Assembly (NCBI RefSeq): GCF_932294415.1
Contig: NC_065541.1
Span: forward strand, 48,524,290 to 48,588,289
Length of the DNA: 64,000 bases
Direction: 5' to 3'
Origin: Quercus robur
Taxonomy: Eukaryota; Streptophyta; Magnoliopsida; Fagales; Fagaceae
Shown piece after piece: positions 23,875-35,189 of this stretch; position 1 is the stretch's first letter; the number at the start of each line of letters is the position of its first letter. The position numbers and the translations under genes were made by a program. The notes below the pieces were generated by a model, which did no database searches, was not told the DNA's origin, and saw only the letters and a list, made by a program, of their open reading frames with translations.

Positions 23875-24702
23875 GAGTCCGTTTGGTTGGAAGAGTGGAA
23901 AAGTGAGAGGATAGAAAATGGTGGGAGAGTGGAAAAGTGAGAGGATAGAAAAGATTTTAATTTCCCCAATTTTTGTTTGGTTGGGAGTGGAAAAGTGGAG
24001 GGATGGAAAAAATGTGTTTGTATATGTATAAGTTTACTCATATATCCTTGTTAAAAAATGATGCCTATTAAAACAAAAAAAAGTGACAAAAAAAAAGTAA
24101 TCACCCAAATTTATTAGGAAATAAAAATCATATCTAGAAAAAAAAATCACGTCTAAACAAAAAACAAAAACAAAAAATCACAAAAGAAAGCAAAAGAGAA
24201 AAAAGAAAAAAAAGAAGAGCAACTAGACGGAGCTTGCCCAGGAAATCAAAAGGAAAAAGAAAAAGAAGTAAGAAGCCTACCCAGGAAATCAAAAGGAAAA
24301 AGAAGAATAAGTAAGAGGCAACGTCCAAACCAGAAGAATAAAAAAAGAAAAAGAAAAAGTAAGAGGCAACATCCAAACTATAAGAAAAGAAAAAAAAAAA
24401 AAAAAAAAAAAGGCGACGTATAGATCACACCAAAAAAAAAAAAAAAAAGAGCAACGGATTGGACAAGCCCATGTGTAAGTGTACATGGACATTTTCATCA
24501 TTTACCTATCAAATTCCTCCCACTTAGTTTCCTCTTCATTTTGGAGAGAACATTTTGGTGGGCCCGGGGAGAAAACACTTGAGCCCCACTAATTTTTTTC
24601 CCTCCCCTCCCTCCAACGAAATACTCACCAAAAAAGCTTTCATTCCCATTTTTTCTTCAAAGATTTCTATACACTCTATTTCACCTCAAAACAAACACAC
24701 TC
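23875..24702. mobile_element. 828-bp PIF/Harbinger-type MITE
   Basis: The ends GAGTCCGTTTGGTTGG and the reverse complement of the right end GAGTGTGTTTGTTTTG are inverted repeats flanked by TTA. Unit 1 shows the empty site at about 8,325. The interior holds several A-rich tracts. Confidence 0.82.
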
Positions 24703-25770
24703 TTAGGGTTGATTGATGATTATAGTTTCGTACCCTTCATTAGTCATTGACAAATAGTATTAGATTGGGGTAAAATTTAGGTTTCTTAGGTATTGTATTA
24801 TAGGTTTTTCAATTAAATTCAACTAAATTTTGTGAAGCAAATTGCACTTTCCCCTCCTTAAGTATAGGGTAGTTGTTATATCCCCCTTCAGATTAAAAAG
24901 TGAGAATATCCTCTATTTAACTCTAACTTTTCTTACTAAGTATTTTATCCACTCTGTTAGTATTTTCAATCACATTAGCGGATTTGTGTTCAAACCCACA
25001 CTAAAGTAACTTCAGTACCTTCCACACGTTTTTATAGTCAGGGGGAACATTGAAATTGTAAAATACTTTAATGGTTGCAAATGATAATCCATCATAATGT
25101 TATTTTATTAAAAAAAAAATTATCAGCCCTTACGTTGCCACATTTATATTTTGGCGAATTACAATCCATCAATTTTTGTAATTGTATTATTATTTTTATG
25201 TTTAAGTACTGAATACATTTTTTTTATTAGGTTGGTGTCATCTATATATATTTATATTAATGCACAAAGTTCAAAGAAAGTCCCATTAGATTCTTAATTG
25301 AATTTTAAATTTTGTACCACGTCTCATATAAGTTTTTGAATTTTTATACTAAGTGAGTTATTGTATCAATTAAATTTTCTTAATTTTGCTATTAAACGCG
25401 AAAACCAAAAAGACTACAATAAAAACTTGGCTTAAGTACAATGCATCCAGCCATTAGGATGGCAACACATGACAATTTTTAGAGGGATAAAATGTACTTC
25501 AGATCTGTTTGAATACTGTTTATTTGGTTGGAAATTGAAAACAATAAAAAAAAAATTAAAATATTACTGTTGATTGGCCGGTACTGTTTAAGAGGCCCTG
25601 GTTCCAAAAAAAAAAAAAACGAGAGATAGAGTGGGAGAGAAGGTCCATAACGCAGAGAGAGAGAGATCTGAATTGCACCACCGTCAGGCTGGCCTTCTGT
25701 CAAAGCTCTGGTTAAGATGTAGAAACAATTGAAACTCTGGTGGTGAGAACTTCTCACTGAGAAGGGGTAT
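24703..25770. other. End of unit 3 spacer, then unassigned AT-rich sequence
   Basis: 24,703 to about 25,070 matches unit 1 at about 8,330-8,880. Beyond that I see only AT-rich sequence and an A-tract near 25,605. Confidence 0.5.
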
Positions 25771-25774
25771 TCTC

Positions 25775-26095
25775 TTTACTATAGAAACAAGTTTCACAAA
25801 AGCTATTATTGAGAGCGATTCTCTGCAGGTAGTTACAGCTCTTCAGAATCCTACAGAGAATTCATCCTTACTGGGCCATGTCAATGAAGATGCTAGGTTG
25901 GCTGCAATGTCAAGCATGAAGCAAACCACGCAGTACATATATTGGCGTGAAAGGTCTTAATACACGGTTCTTAAAACGTTTGGTTGGGGGCAACTCCCTT
26001 ATCTATTGTAGACGTTGTTCAAAAGGATTTGATGTAATTAGTTTTCAGTTTCATTTTTCAATGAAAGAAATTTCCAGTTCTCAAAAAAAAAAAAA
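25775..26095 (+). mobile_element. Probable LINE 3' end (RNase H fragment and poly-A)
   Basis: A plus-strand frame reads DSLQVVTALQNPTENSSLLGH, similar to the RNase H domain at the end of plant L1 elements. It is followed by a short non-coding stretch, a poly-A run at about 26,083 and a GAA microsatellite to about 26,131. It is too short and broken to place further. Confidence 0.45.
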
Positions 26096-26131
26096 AAGAA
26101 GAAGAAGAAGAAGAAGAAGAAGAAGAAGAAG

Positions 26132-26510
26132 ACAAGTCTAATGTCCCTCAAAATTTTATATTTATATTATGGGGCAAAGTTTGGGTCCAATGTTTGGGAT
26201 TCTATTTGTTGATTCTGTTTGTTTTTCTGTGTTGAAGCCAAATATGTTGCTGCAACAATGTCATTCTTGGATTCTAAATCATCCTCTCATGGTGGAACCA
26301 CAAAGTACAAAGCCTACCATTAAATTAGACGTGATTGTCAATGCACGCAATCAACGTTTAGACCTCATTTTGATGGAAAAAAAAATCAAAAATCAAATGT
26401 AGAATCTGAGTTGGATTTTTTTTTCTTCCTTTTTCGTAGCAAAATTACTCTATAGTAAAATTTGATTCACACGATGTTGTGTCTCTAAATGAATCTAGAA
26501 TTAGTTGCAG
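26132..26510. other. Unassigned spacer
   Basis: Open frames here show no recognisable motif. It could hold the degraded 5' part of the SOD fragment that follows. Confidence 0.35.
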
Positions 26511-26901
26511 AATTAAGGCTGTCTGGCATTATCTACTTCACCCAAGAAGGAGATGGTAACTTGAAATTGCTGTTATTTTATTAAGGAAATGTAAATTTCT
26601 ATTTTCTTATTTAAAGTGATAATTTTCATTTCAAAAACTTTCAGGCCTAGCTACAGCAACGGGAAATATTTATGGTCTTTATACCTGCACTTCATGGCTT
26701 CCATGTGCATGCTCTTGGGGATACAACAAACGGTTGCATGTCCCATTCGTATATTTCAATGAACATAATGTTTGTATCTTTCTATCTAAAGCATTTAGGG
26801 GAGAAGAGAAGTAAAGAGTCCCCACTTTGTTCCAATAAAATGCCATTTTGTCTTGTTCTAACTATCTGCTTGCAGTACCAAAATTCAATCCTGATGGCAA
26901 G
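26511..26901 (+). pseudogene. Cu/Zn superoxide dismutase pseudogene fragment, introns retained
   Basis: Three exon pieces lie in the right order. Positions 26,511-26,555 give LRLSGIIYFTQEGD and end at a donor GTAAC. Positions 26,645-26,742 give [18 protein letters not shown], the copper-site signature of cytosolic-type SOD. Positions 26,876-26,901 give FNPDGK and lie between an intact acceptor and donor. The middle exon has a +1 frameshift just before the signature, and the donor after GCMS is lost. Retained introns show this is a duplicated genomic fragment and not a processed copy. Upstream and downstream exons were not found. Confidence 0.85.
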
Positions 26902-27076
26902 GTTAGCACAATTCAATCCTAATATGCCCCATATCGGTTTGCTGAATTATAATTGCAGAGCCACTCCTTTTAGCTTTCGTAGGATGTTTCTGTTTATTTT
27001 GTTTAGATATTTTCAGACTCCAAAGTGTGATAGATATAATTGTTTCAAACAAGGGATTTGCTTCTCTAAATTCCTG

Positions 27077-27420
27077 TAGGGATGGCAATTTTTCCCCGCC
27101 CCGCTTGACCCGCCCCTCCCCGCTTCGCCCCGTGTGGGTTTTCCCCGCCCCGCAAAGGTGGTGGGGCGGGGATGGGGCGAGATTTTAGACCCACACCACG
27201 GGGCGGGGCGGGGATGGGTTTACACTTTTTAGACCCACCCCGCCCCGCCCCATCCCCGCCCCGCCTCGCATTAATAAGGGTTAAATTGTAATATTATTGT
27301 ACCCTAAAACCCTACTATTTAAACAAAAATATCATCAGCTTATTTTATTCTACCTAACGTGGCTCTACCTCTTTTTTCTCTCTAGCAAAGTTGGAAATAA
27401 GGTACCGATTTTAACTTCTT

Positions 27421-27452
<32 letters not shown>

Positions 27453-28046
27453 GTCTTTATTGGAAACAAATTTATATACTATTGAATTGATGATTTCATT
27501 CATGATTCATACGGTCTTTCTCAACTTACTTTTCATCATGAACATAATATAATTTTTTTTAATGAGTTACGGGTTTGTGGCTCTAAATATGTGTCTGTGT
27601 CATTGTTTTTGTAATTTTGTGTGGGCATTTGGCTGCTTAACAACACTTTTTCTTTAAGCTTGTTAAAATTTTATTTTATCATGTTATGAGATTTTTGTTG
27701 TGATATTGTCTTGTTAAACATTTAGATAATATTATTTAGTTTTTGCTAAAAATTAGTTTGATTTGATAGGATAAATTTATTTTTAATTTCAAGTATATTT
27801 TTATTATTGAAACATGTCATTTTATTTGAAAAAATGGTAATAGTTGTAGGGAAAATTAACAAGAAATAAAGTTTTACGGTGTAGGGCGGGGCTTCGCGGG
27901 TCTTTGCGGGGCCTTAAGGGGCGGGGATGGGGTAAGAAATTTTCCCCGTCATGCGGGGCGGGGCGGGGATGGGGCAAGAAAAATCCATACGGGGTGGGGG
28001 CGAAGATCTCATCCTTCGGCCCCGCCCCGCCCCATTGCCATCCCTA
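27077..28046. mobile_element. GC-rich hAT-type MITE, 970 bp
   Basis: The terminal inverted repeats begin TAGGGATGGCAA at both ends. They are flanked by the 8-bp duplication AATTCCTG (27,069-27,076 and 28,047-28,054), which is diagnostic of hAT elements. The subterminal parts are packed with CCCCGCCCCGC-type motifs on both sides, while the centre is AT-rich. No transposase. Confidence 0.9.
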
Positions 28047-28301
28047 AATTCCTGTACTTCTCTAAATAGTGCATTTTTAGCATGTTTGAATTGGGATTTT
28101 GTTAATTTGTTAAAAGTGTGTGTATATATAATGCTGAAGTTAATATTTTAGAATTCAAATTGAATCAAAATTAGTTTCTAATTATAGTATAATTTTGTAC
28201 CACGTGTCTAATTTAATGTTTTTTTTAAATTTTAGTGCCAAGTAATCCCCATTTGTAATTTTCCATTTCATGCATAAGCACGAGTTACATTATTTTTATT
28301 A

Positions 28302-29492
28302 TCTATATATATATATATATAAAGCACCACAATTTTCCACGTCAGCACAACACAATATTTAAAAAATAAAATTAAAAACACTATTTTTCTCTCCAAAACC
28401 CGATACTTATCTTCTTTTTTTTCTTTTTCTTTTTTTGGATAAAATCTGATATTTTAAGCTGAGTTTAATCTAAAGATTATTATTATTTTTTTTAAATCTG
28501 CAATAAAAGGATAAGTATCTGCTTTATTGCAATAAACCCAAAAACAAAGTTAACTAATTTTTTAAAAACCCTACAACCAAACTTCTTGAACCCTACGTTA
28601 TAGAATATAATTTGTTTATTTCAAAATCTTTTGATTATGCGTTAATTTATTTTTTGCTATTATATATTAGATAACAACAAAAAATTGAATATATATCACC
28701 ATATGCCACAAAGATGATTATTAAAAAAAAAAAAAATCTGCAATAAAAGGATAAGTATCAGCTTTATTGCAATAAACCCAAAAAAAAAAGTTAATTAATT
28801 TTTTAAAAACCCTACAACCAAACTTCTTGAACTTTACGTTATAGAATATAATTTTTTTATTTCAAAATCTTAGCCTCTACTGGCACCACAATTTTCCATA
28901 TCAGCACAACACAATATTTAAAAAATAAAATTAAAAACACTATTTTTTTCTCCAAAACCCGATACTTATCTTCTTTTTTTTCTTTTTCTTTTTTTGGATA
29001 AAATTTGATATTTTAAGCTGAGTTTAATCTAAAGATTATTTATTTATTTTTTTAAATCTGCAATAAAAGGATAAGTATCTGCTTTATTGCAATAAACCCA
29101 AAAACAAAGTTAACTAATTTTTTAAAAACCCTACAACCAAACTTCTTGAACCCTACGTTATAGAATATAATTTGTTTATTTCAAAATCTTTTGATTATGT
29201 GTTAATTTATTTCTTGCTATTATATATTAGATAACAACAAAAAATTAAATATATATCACCATATGCCACAAAGATGATTATTTTAAAATAAAAAAAAAAT
29301 CTGCAATAAAAGGATAAGTATCGGCTTTATTGCAATAAACCCAAAAAAAAAAAAGTTAATTAATTTTTTAAAAACCCTACAACCAAACTTCTTGAACTCT
29401 ACGTTATAGAATATAATTTTTTTATTTCAAAATCTTTTGATTATGCGTTAATTTATTTTTTGCTATTATATATTAGATAACAACAAAAAACT

Positions 29493-29549
<57 letters not shown>

Positions 29550-29866
29550 CATATGCCACACTCGTACATACCATTATGTCCTGGTGCTATTCAAACTCAT
29601 AAATTTATTTGGGACTCTAATTCTATCACTTAATTTTTTTTAAATAATATAATTTTCTATCAAATATACATACATATATATATATATATATATACACGTA
29701 TTTCTTTAATTTTATTTGTTGGCATTTTGAAAGTTTTAATATCTACATTTTTGCGTTAGTTATTGCAATATCTGAACATGTTTAGCAGATGTCAACGGTT
29801 ATACCATGAATTATATATTCTTTTAAAGATAAACTATTTTTCTCTTGTATTTCTCTATTGTGTAGT

Positions 29867-29915
<49 letters not shown>

Positions 29916-30200
29916 TTTTTTTTTTTTGTTTCAAAATTTTCTAGGCAATAAATCTTCTTATTCTTTAATATTTTTTGGCATTTCAAAAATTTTAATATCT
30001 GAAACCAATTGGTAGATTTTTCACAAGATATTACACGTTCAAACAATGACTTCTTTATCAAATCGTAATAAAAATTGAAGTGAAACAGGAGAAATTCATG
30101 AAATCGTATAGTTTCATAATCAATTTAAAATTTTATATAATTATTTTATTCTATTACACAAACAAGTAGGTTCCCGTGCATAGCACGGGTTTGCGACTAG
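28302..30200 (+). mobile_element. Non-autonomous Helitron, 1.9 kb, same family as 16,594-20,206
   Basis: It starts TCTATATATATATATATA after an A and ends with the hairpin CCCGTGC-ATA-GCACGGG, TTTGCGA and CTAG followed by T. The termini match the first Helitron, but the orientation is opposite. The interior consists of repeats: a stretch beginning 'gcaccacaattttcca' at 28,323 returns at about 28,880, and a block beginning 'ctgcaataaaaggataagta' occurs four times (about 28,498, 28,737, 29,058, 29,300). AC/AT microsatellites lie at about 29,495-29,546 and 29,868-29,915. Confidence 0.88.
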
Positions 30201-30350
30201 TTATTATTATTTTGATACCAGGCAAAGAGATAACATCACATTACAAAATTTGGAGTCTGTCTTGCTGAATTAGCAAGTTTCCTGCTTTCAGCTAATTCAA
30301 AGTCTGAAGTTCTAAAAAAAACAACTAGAGTAGAGTATTGCTTAATAACA
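30201..30350. other. Short spacer
   Basis: Nothing recognisable. Confidence 0.4.
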
Positions 30351-30884
30351 TTATATATATATCTCTTCTAATAAAGTTTCAATCCACCAAGGCCAGTGAG
30401 TCTTAGACCTCCAAAAGAGTTGGATTTCCTTACTATTAGTTAGGATCGCCACTCTTTGAAGACCCAGATGAGCTGTGTAGAGAAGCGCCTCACAGATCGC
30501 AGCAAACTTTGTTTTCTTAGGATATTGGAATGCTGTGAGAAAGGCTTTTCTGGCAAGCTGGCTTCCTTCCTTTGATTTACCTATCAAGGAAGCACCTCTT
30601 CTTCCTCTAATCAAACTTCTGGAAATTTCAACTTGACACAACAATTGCCAATCCTCTTGGTAAGGCCAGGCAGGAGTAAGATGCTAGATGTCTCCTTTTG
30701 TTGTTTGTTCTTGACTCGTAAAATTTTCAATAAAAGCAACATTGCACTTGCGAGTTAAAGCAGTTGAGATTAGCATAACCTCATTTATATTGGGTAATTT
30801 TCCTTCAAAGACGATGCCATATACACCAAAGGGTGACAAATAAGGTAGGAATGCAGTTCTTGATTCGATGTTTTGTTGGAGCAT
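30351..30884 (-). pseudogene. RNase H-like fragment (plant non-LTR type)
   Basis: On the minus strand, frames reading KFAAICEALLYTAHLGLQRV and AILTNSKEIQLFW resemble the beta-alpha part of the RVT_3-type RNase H found in plant LINEs, where the acidic residue precedes EALL and the next lies in 'TNS' (normally TDS or SDS). A second frame upstream may be the preceding part. Whether this came from a LINE or a host gene is unclear. Confidence 0.4.
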
Positions 30885-31475
30885 TTTAATATTAAATAAT
30901 CAAAATGAATAAATGTTACAACATAAATGTAAATATGTGAGAGTGAATATGGAAGATGAGGAGTTAGTGAAAATGTTTAATTCCACATTGAAAATGAGAG
31001 AGACTATTTTATTTTTTTTAATTGTGGTGATTAATGGGCTAACATGAATTGTCTCAGATATTGGGCTAGATACGTGTGCAAGAGGAAGGTGAAGGGTGGA
31101 GGTATCAGAAATGGAAATGAATTAGCCTCTTGGCAAGGACGGGTGTTCTTTCTAGTGGAGTTTTGGGCTTGAACAATTTGTGCAAAGGTTGTTCTATCCA
31201 TACGATACTTGTTGGGCTGTTGTATCTTGGGAGAGACAAGTCAGAGAAGGTCTGCATTAGTTACAAAGTTTAACCAACCAATGGCTTGAATCTCCTTAAA
31301 GAGAGCGAATGCCGCGCCTCAGTCCAAATAGTATTATGTAATTTCTTTCTTTAAATTAGTAAAATTCAGAAGTACTATTCAGTTTCTTTTTGTGTTATTT
31401 CCATTGTCATTATGTTAGCACCAACATGTTCCTTTTGGCTTCCTTGGATCCAATTACTTATCCAATCAGTTATGG
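30885..31475. other. Unassigned spacer
   Basis: No gene seen. About 31,395-31,455 is an imperfect copy of sequence found to the right of the next LTR at about 32,322 and again at about 32,682. Confidence 0.45.
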
Positions 31476-32320
31476 TGTGGTAGGGATTTTTGTTTGTTTT
31501 TAGACCTCTTAAAACCACAATCAGATTAACCTAGGTAATTAGCCAAGTGATTACTTAGTCAAATTATCAAATCTAGGTTAACACACATATATCATATTAT
31601 TGTAAAGTGCAGAAAATAAAAAACACAACAATATGATAACCTAGGAAAACCAAACCGGTAAAAAACCTGGGGAGGATTTAACCTAGCTATCCTCAAGGTA
31701 AACTGAATCCACTATGAAAGAATTGAAGTTTATACAATAGTGACTTAGACCACTAACATCCTATTACTACCTCGAATAGGAAATTTACTACCACGACCAC
31801 GTGACAGCTCTGAGTCCACGGACTACTTCTTTCTTGGATTTCCAGCAAGTACAACTGCTTGTATATCTTTAAGTTCTTGAATCTGTAACTGAATTGATCA
31901 CCAAGTTCTTGACATAGTCTTAAATCTTGGAAACCCTAAGTATGTGTGAAGGTAACCACCTCTTGATCTCACAAAAGATTCACACACACAGTATAAGGAG
32001 CAACCTAAAACATGGTTAGGGTTTTCCTTTTTATACTTAGGGCAAAACATAAAACCCTATACGTCAAACGGGCTTGGGTTGAGTTGGAAATTCTGCAGAA
32101 AAAACAATTTGCATGACTTTCGACTGATCGAGTCTAATTCTTGATCGATTGAGCCAGACAGATTTACACAATAAATCCTACAACAACTTGATTCCAACTT
32201 TACATAAAAAGCATATACTTTTAGCAAGTCTAAACAAAACTAAAACATTTTGATCATGGTTTGCCAATATTACAAAATAGGGTTCTAATATATTAGTTCC
32301 TAATTCCTTAGAACCTAACA
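31476..32320 (-). mobile_element. Solo LTR, probably Copia, 845 bp
   Basis: On the minus strand it starts TGTTAGGTTCTAAGG and ends CCCTACCACA, with a TATA-like AGTATAAAAAGG at about 32,030. No matching 5-bp duplication flanks it. Instead a roughly 60-bp imperfect repeat lies on both sides, so the locus was rearranged after or during insertion. No coding region is present. Confidence 0.7.
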
Positions 32321-32828
32321 ATTTCCATTGTCATTGTGTTAGCACCAACATGTTCCTTTTGGCTTCCTTGGATCCAGTTATTTAAGAAACAGGTGGTCTA
32401 AAGTTTCCCTATCTTCTTGACATGCTAGTTAATATATAGTAGAAAAGTGCTCATGCAATACCAGTGGATTTGCATGACTTTCGACTGATCGAGTCTAATT
32501 CTTGATTGATCGAGCCAGACAGATTTACACAATAAATCTTACAACAACTCGATTCCAACTTTACATAAAAAGCATATACTTTTAGCAAGTCTAAACAAGA
32601 CTAAAACATTTTGATCATAGTTTGCCAAAATTACAAAATAGAGTTCTAATATATTAGTTCCTAATTCCTTAGAACCTAACAATTTCCATTGTCATTGTGT
32701 TAGCACCAACATGTTCCTTTTGGCTTCCTTGGATCCAGTTATTTAAGAAACAGGCGGTCTAAAGTTTCCCTATCTTCTTGACATGCTAGTTAATATATAG
32801 TAGAAAAGTGCTCATGCAATACCAGTGG
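32107..32828. repeat. Tandem duplication, period 361 bp
   Basis: Positions 32,107-32,467 and 32,468-32,828 are near-identical. The unit joins the first 210 bp or so of the LTR (in its own sense) to about 150 bp of flank, so the duplication came after the LTR insertion. The copies differ at only a few positions. Confidence 0.9.
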
Positions 32829-33261
32829 CGACTCCAAGAATTTTATTTAGGGGTGGTCATTAAAAAAATTTAATAAAAATAAAATTTGAATATATAAACA
32901 TCACAAAATAAAAACATACGCAAATACATAAAGTTTTAAAATTTCATTTCACAAGTTTTTATATTTTGAAATCGTTGTTGATATGATAGTTTCACTATTA
33001 ATGTTATTTGCTACATTTTTTTCAACCCTGATTAACCCTTGGTGACCGCCCCTATGCAATGCACGAGTAAATTAAAATCATAAATATATATCATAATTAA
33101 TTTTTTTCAAACAACTCATTTTAGTCTAAGGTTAAGTTTGGTAACTCAACTCAAAATGCATTTTATAGATTTCTAGGTATGAAAATGAATTTTGTTATTT
33201 TTGTGCTTGTTTGGTAAATTTTGTTGGGACACAAATTGGCAGAGAGGCTATCAGCAATGCC
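32829..33261. other. Spacer and start of unit 4
   Basis: 32,829 to about 33,050 is unassigned, possibly a transposon remnant. From 33,060 the sequence matches unit 2 from about 9,090 and unit 3 from about 15,285. Confidence 0.6.
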
Positions 33262-33456
33262 GACATCAATTGCTACGCTATATTCATAATCTCCCTTTGC
33301 CTCAAAAATGAGAGCCATAAGACGTCAATGATCAATCAGTTGCTTCTTCAATGGATGCTGTGGCAGTATGCTCTCTATGGATTTCAGGAGTCTCCTTACA
33401 GAAGCTCTCTACCTCATCAAATTGCATTTGCTTGAACATGGGCCTCAGCAAAGTAC
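33262..33456 (-). pseudogene. KLCR pseudogene 4 (5' part of exon 2)
   Basis: The same exon 2 piece with the same internal deletion as units 2 and 3, on the minus strand and ending at the acceptor region. The intron-like spacer follows to about 33,870. Confidence 0.85.
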
Positions 33457-33881
33457 CTGCCATTTCCAGGCAATGCAGTTATGCTACCAAACAAAGGGAG
33501 GCGTGAACTCAAAAGTATACAATTATCTATAACTCTGCTTACGCATATTCAAATGACAAGAACCCAAAAACTGACATTTTAAAAGAAGGCGAACAACCAC
33601 ATCTCACCCCATTAAAAGTCACAACAGAGCATGACAGTCGTTATTTCTCTTCCTCCTAGAATAACATCAAAACACTGCTTAGGAATTTTATCAAACACTT
33701 TGTGTTACTTGTGTACATGCATTTTTGCATCAAATTAGTAGAGGAAACAATCACCACATTGCAACTTAAAGCCTTAAACCAAGCAATTCAATCCAAAAAA
33801 AATAGAAGATTAAAAAAAAAAAAAACTCAGACAGTTTAGGGATATTGTGATTTGTGAAGAGAGCAAAAAGATTTTGAAGCC

Positions 33882-34094
33882 TGTCAGACAGCCCGTGCGA
33901 CCATCCCAACCAGCCGAAGCCTGTTGAGAACGATCCTCTACAGTTCGGTGCCTCAAACAGAGTCAACGAGGCCGTTAATCACGCTCTGATCGCACGGCCA
34001 TGGTTCATCCACCAGGTTTGGGGTCCTGTCTCCTTAGTGAGCAAGGATACAGAGGTACGATCCTATAGAACAGATCCTGTTCAAGTAAGGTCGT
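33882..34094 (-). ncRNA. U3 snoRNA gene, copy 4 (slightly altered)
   Basis: U3 on the minus strand with an intact 5' domain and box A and box D present. It has one extra base in the 3' half of the closing stem (after GTGCG... near 33,893) and three or four substitutions. The extra base would bulge the stem. It may be a weaker or pseudogenic copy. The promoter is present. Confidence 0.9.
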
Positions 34095-34115
34095 GCCCTC
34101 TCAAGCTGCTTCGCT

Positions 34116-34159
34116 CTAAATAAACTAAAGTTCTACTTACTATCTGGTCGATATGGGAC
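34116..34159 (-). promoter_or_regulatory. U3 promoter, copy 4
   Basis: The USE GTCCCATATCG lies at 34,149-34,159. The TATA-like element reads AGTTTATTTAG at about 34,116-34,126 and differs from that of the other copies. Confidence 0.8.
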
Positions 34160-34338
34160 AGTGTTGTTTGGTTTGAATCAAACTACTTGCTCGTGGACAA
34201 AAATGCCCCTTTAAACCTTCCCACTTCTGTCATTGCTGGCTGCACAAGGACAAAAATACCCCGGCTCCTCCGATCAATTACAATTAGGACAGATGGTGTC
34301 TTGGGCCCGTGGTATGATCCTCTGACTGTGACAATAAC

Positions 34339-34387
<49 letters not shown>

Positions 34388-34538
34388 TTATGTGCATACA
34401 TTAAGTTCTTCAATTATATCCAAGTTTTTTTGGTAGATTAAATTTAATTATTCTTGAAAAAAATAACATTGTGTGTTTTATTGGATAATACATCTAATTG
34501 TTTAAATTTAATTGGAGAACACAATATACAACACCTAA
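34160..34538. repeat. Unit 4 spacer with TA microsatellite
   Basis: A TA tract lies at about 34,341-34,380. Sequence related to the MITE remnant at 8,395-8,545 lies at about 34,450-34,535. No gene. Confidence 0.6.
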
Positions 34539-35189
34539 GAGCATCCCCATTTAGGTTGCTAAATTTACTTTGCCGTGTACAGCAAAGAAGCCAAACTCAA
34601 AATAATTTGAGTATTAGCTACAGTGACCTACTTTTAAAAAAGAAAAAAATTTAATGTCTGGTGTTAAAAAAATAATATTTTAATGTGTTGGTTATGATTG
34701 TTATTTAGAGCATTCGTATCAGCTCTTGGATAGTTGTGTATAAATGTGTAAAATACACATTTTGACCATTTTTACACATTTTGAAGCAAAAAATACACTA
34801 CATCAGTCTTTGCAAAATCATGTAAACTCGTGTATAATTTTCAACGAGCTACAGTACCCGTGTAAATTTACACGGGCACTGTAGCCCGTTTATAACTTAA
34901 AATAATATTATATGTACAGTATTATATGTACAGCAATGCCTCATTTTCGCTCTTTTTTTTCTCTCTCATCTCACTGAGCACACCAACGCCTCTCTCAGTC
35001 TCAGCTTCCCTCTCCCTTTTGAGTTCTTCCTCTCATATTCTTTTGCTCATTCTCATCACCGAATTCTTTTGCTCATTCTCATCACCATGGGAAATAAAAT
35101 GTGATCGGTTTAGGAGTTTTGCAGTTCCGATGAGGAGGGTGGATCATTGGGTTGACGGAATCTTCTATATTGACAGACATTGGGGCTGA

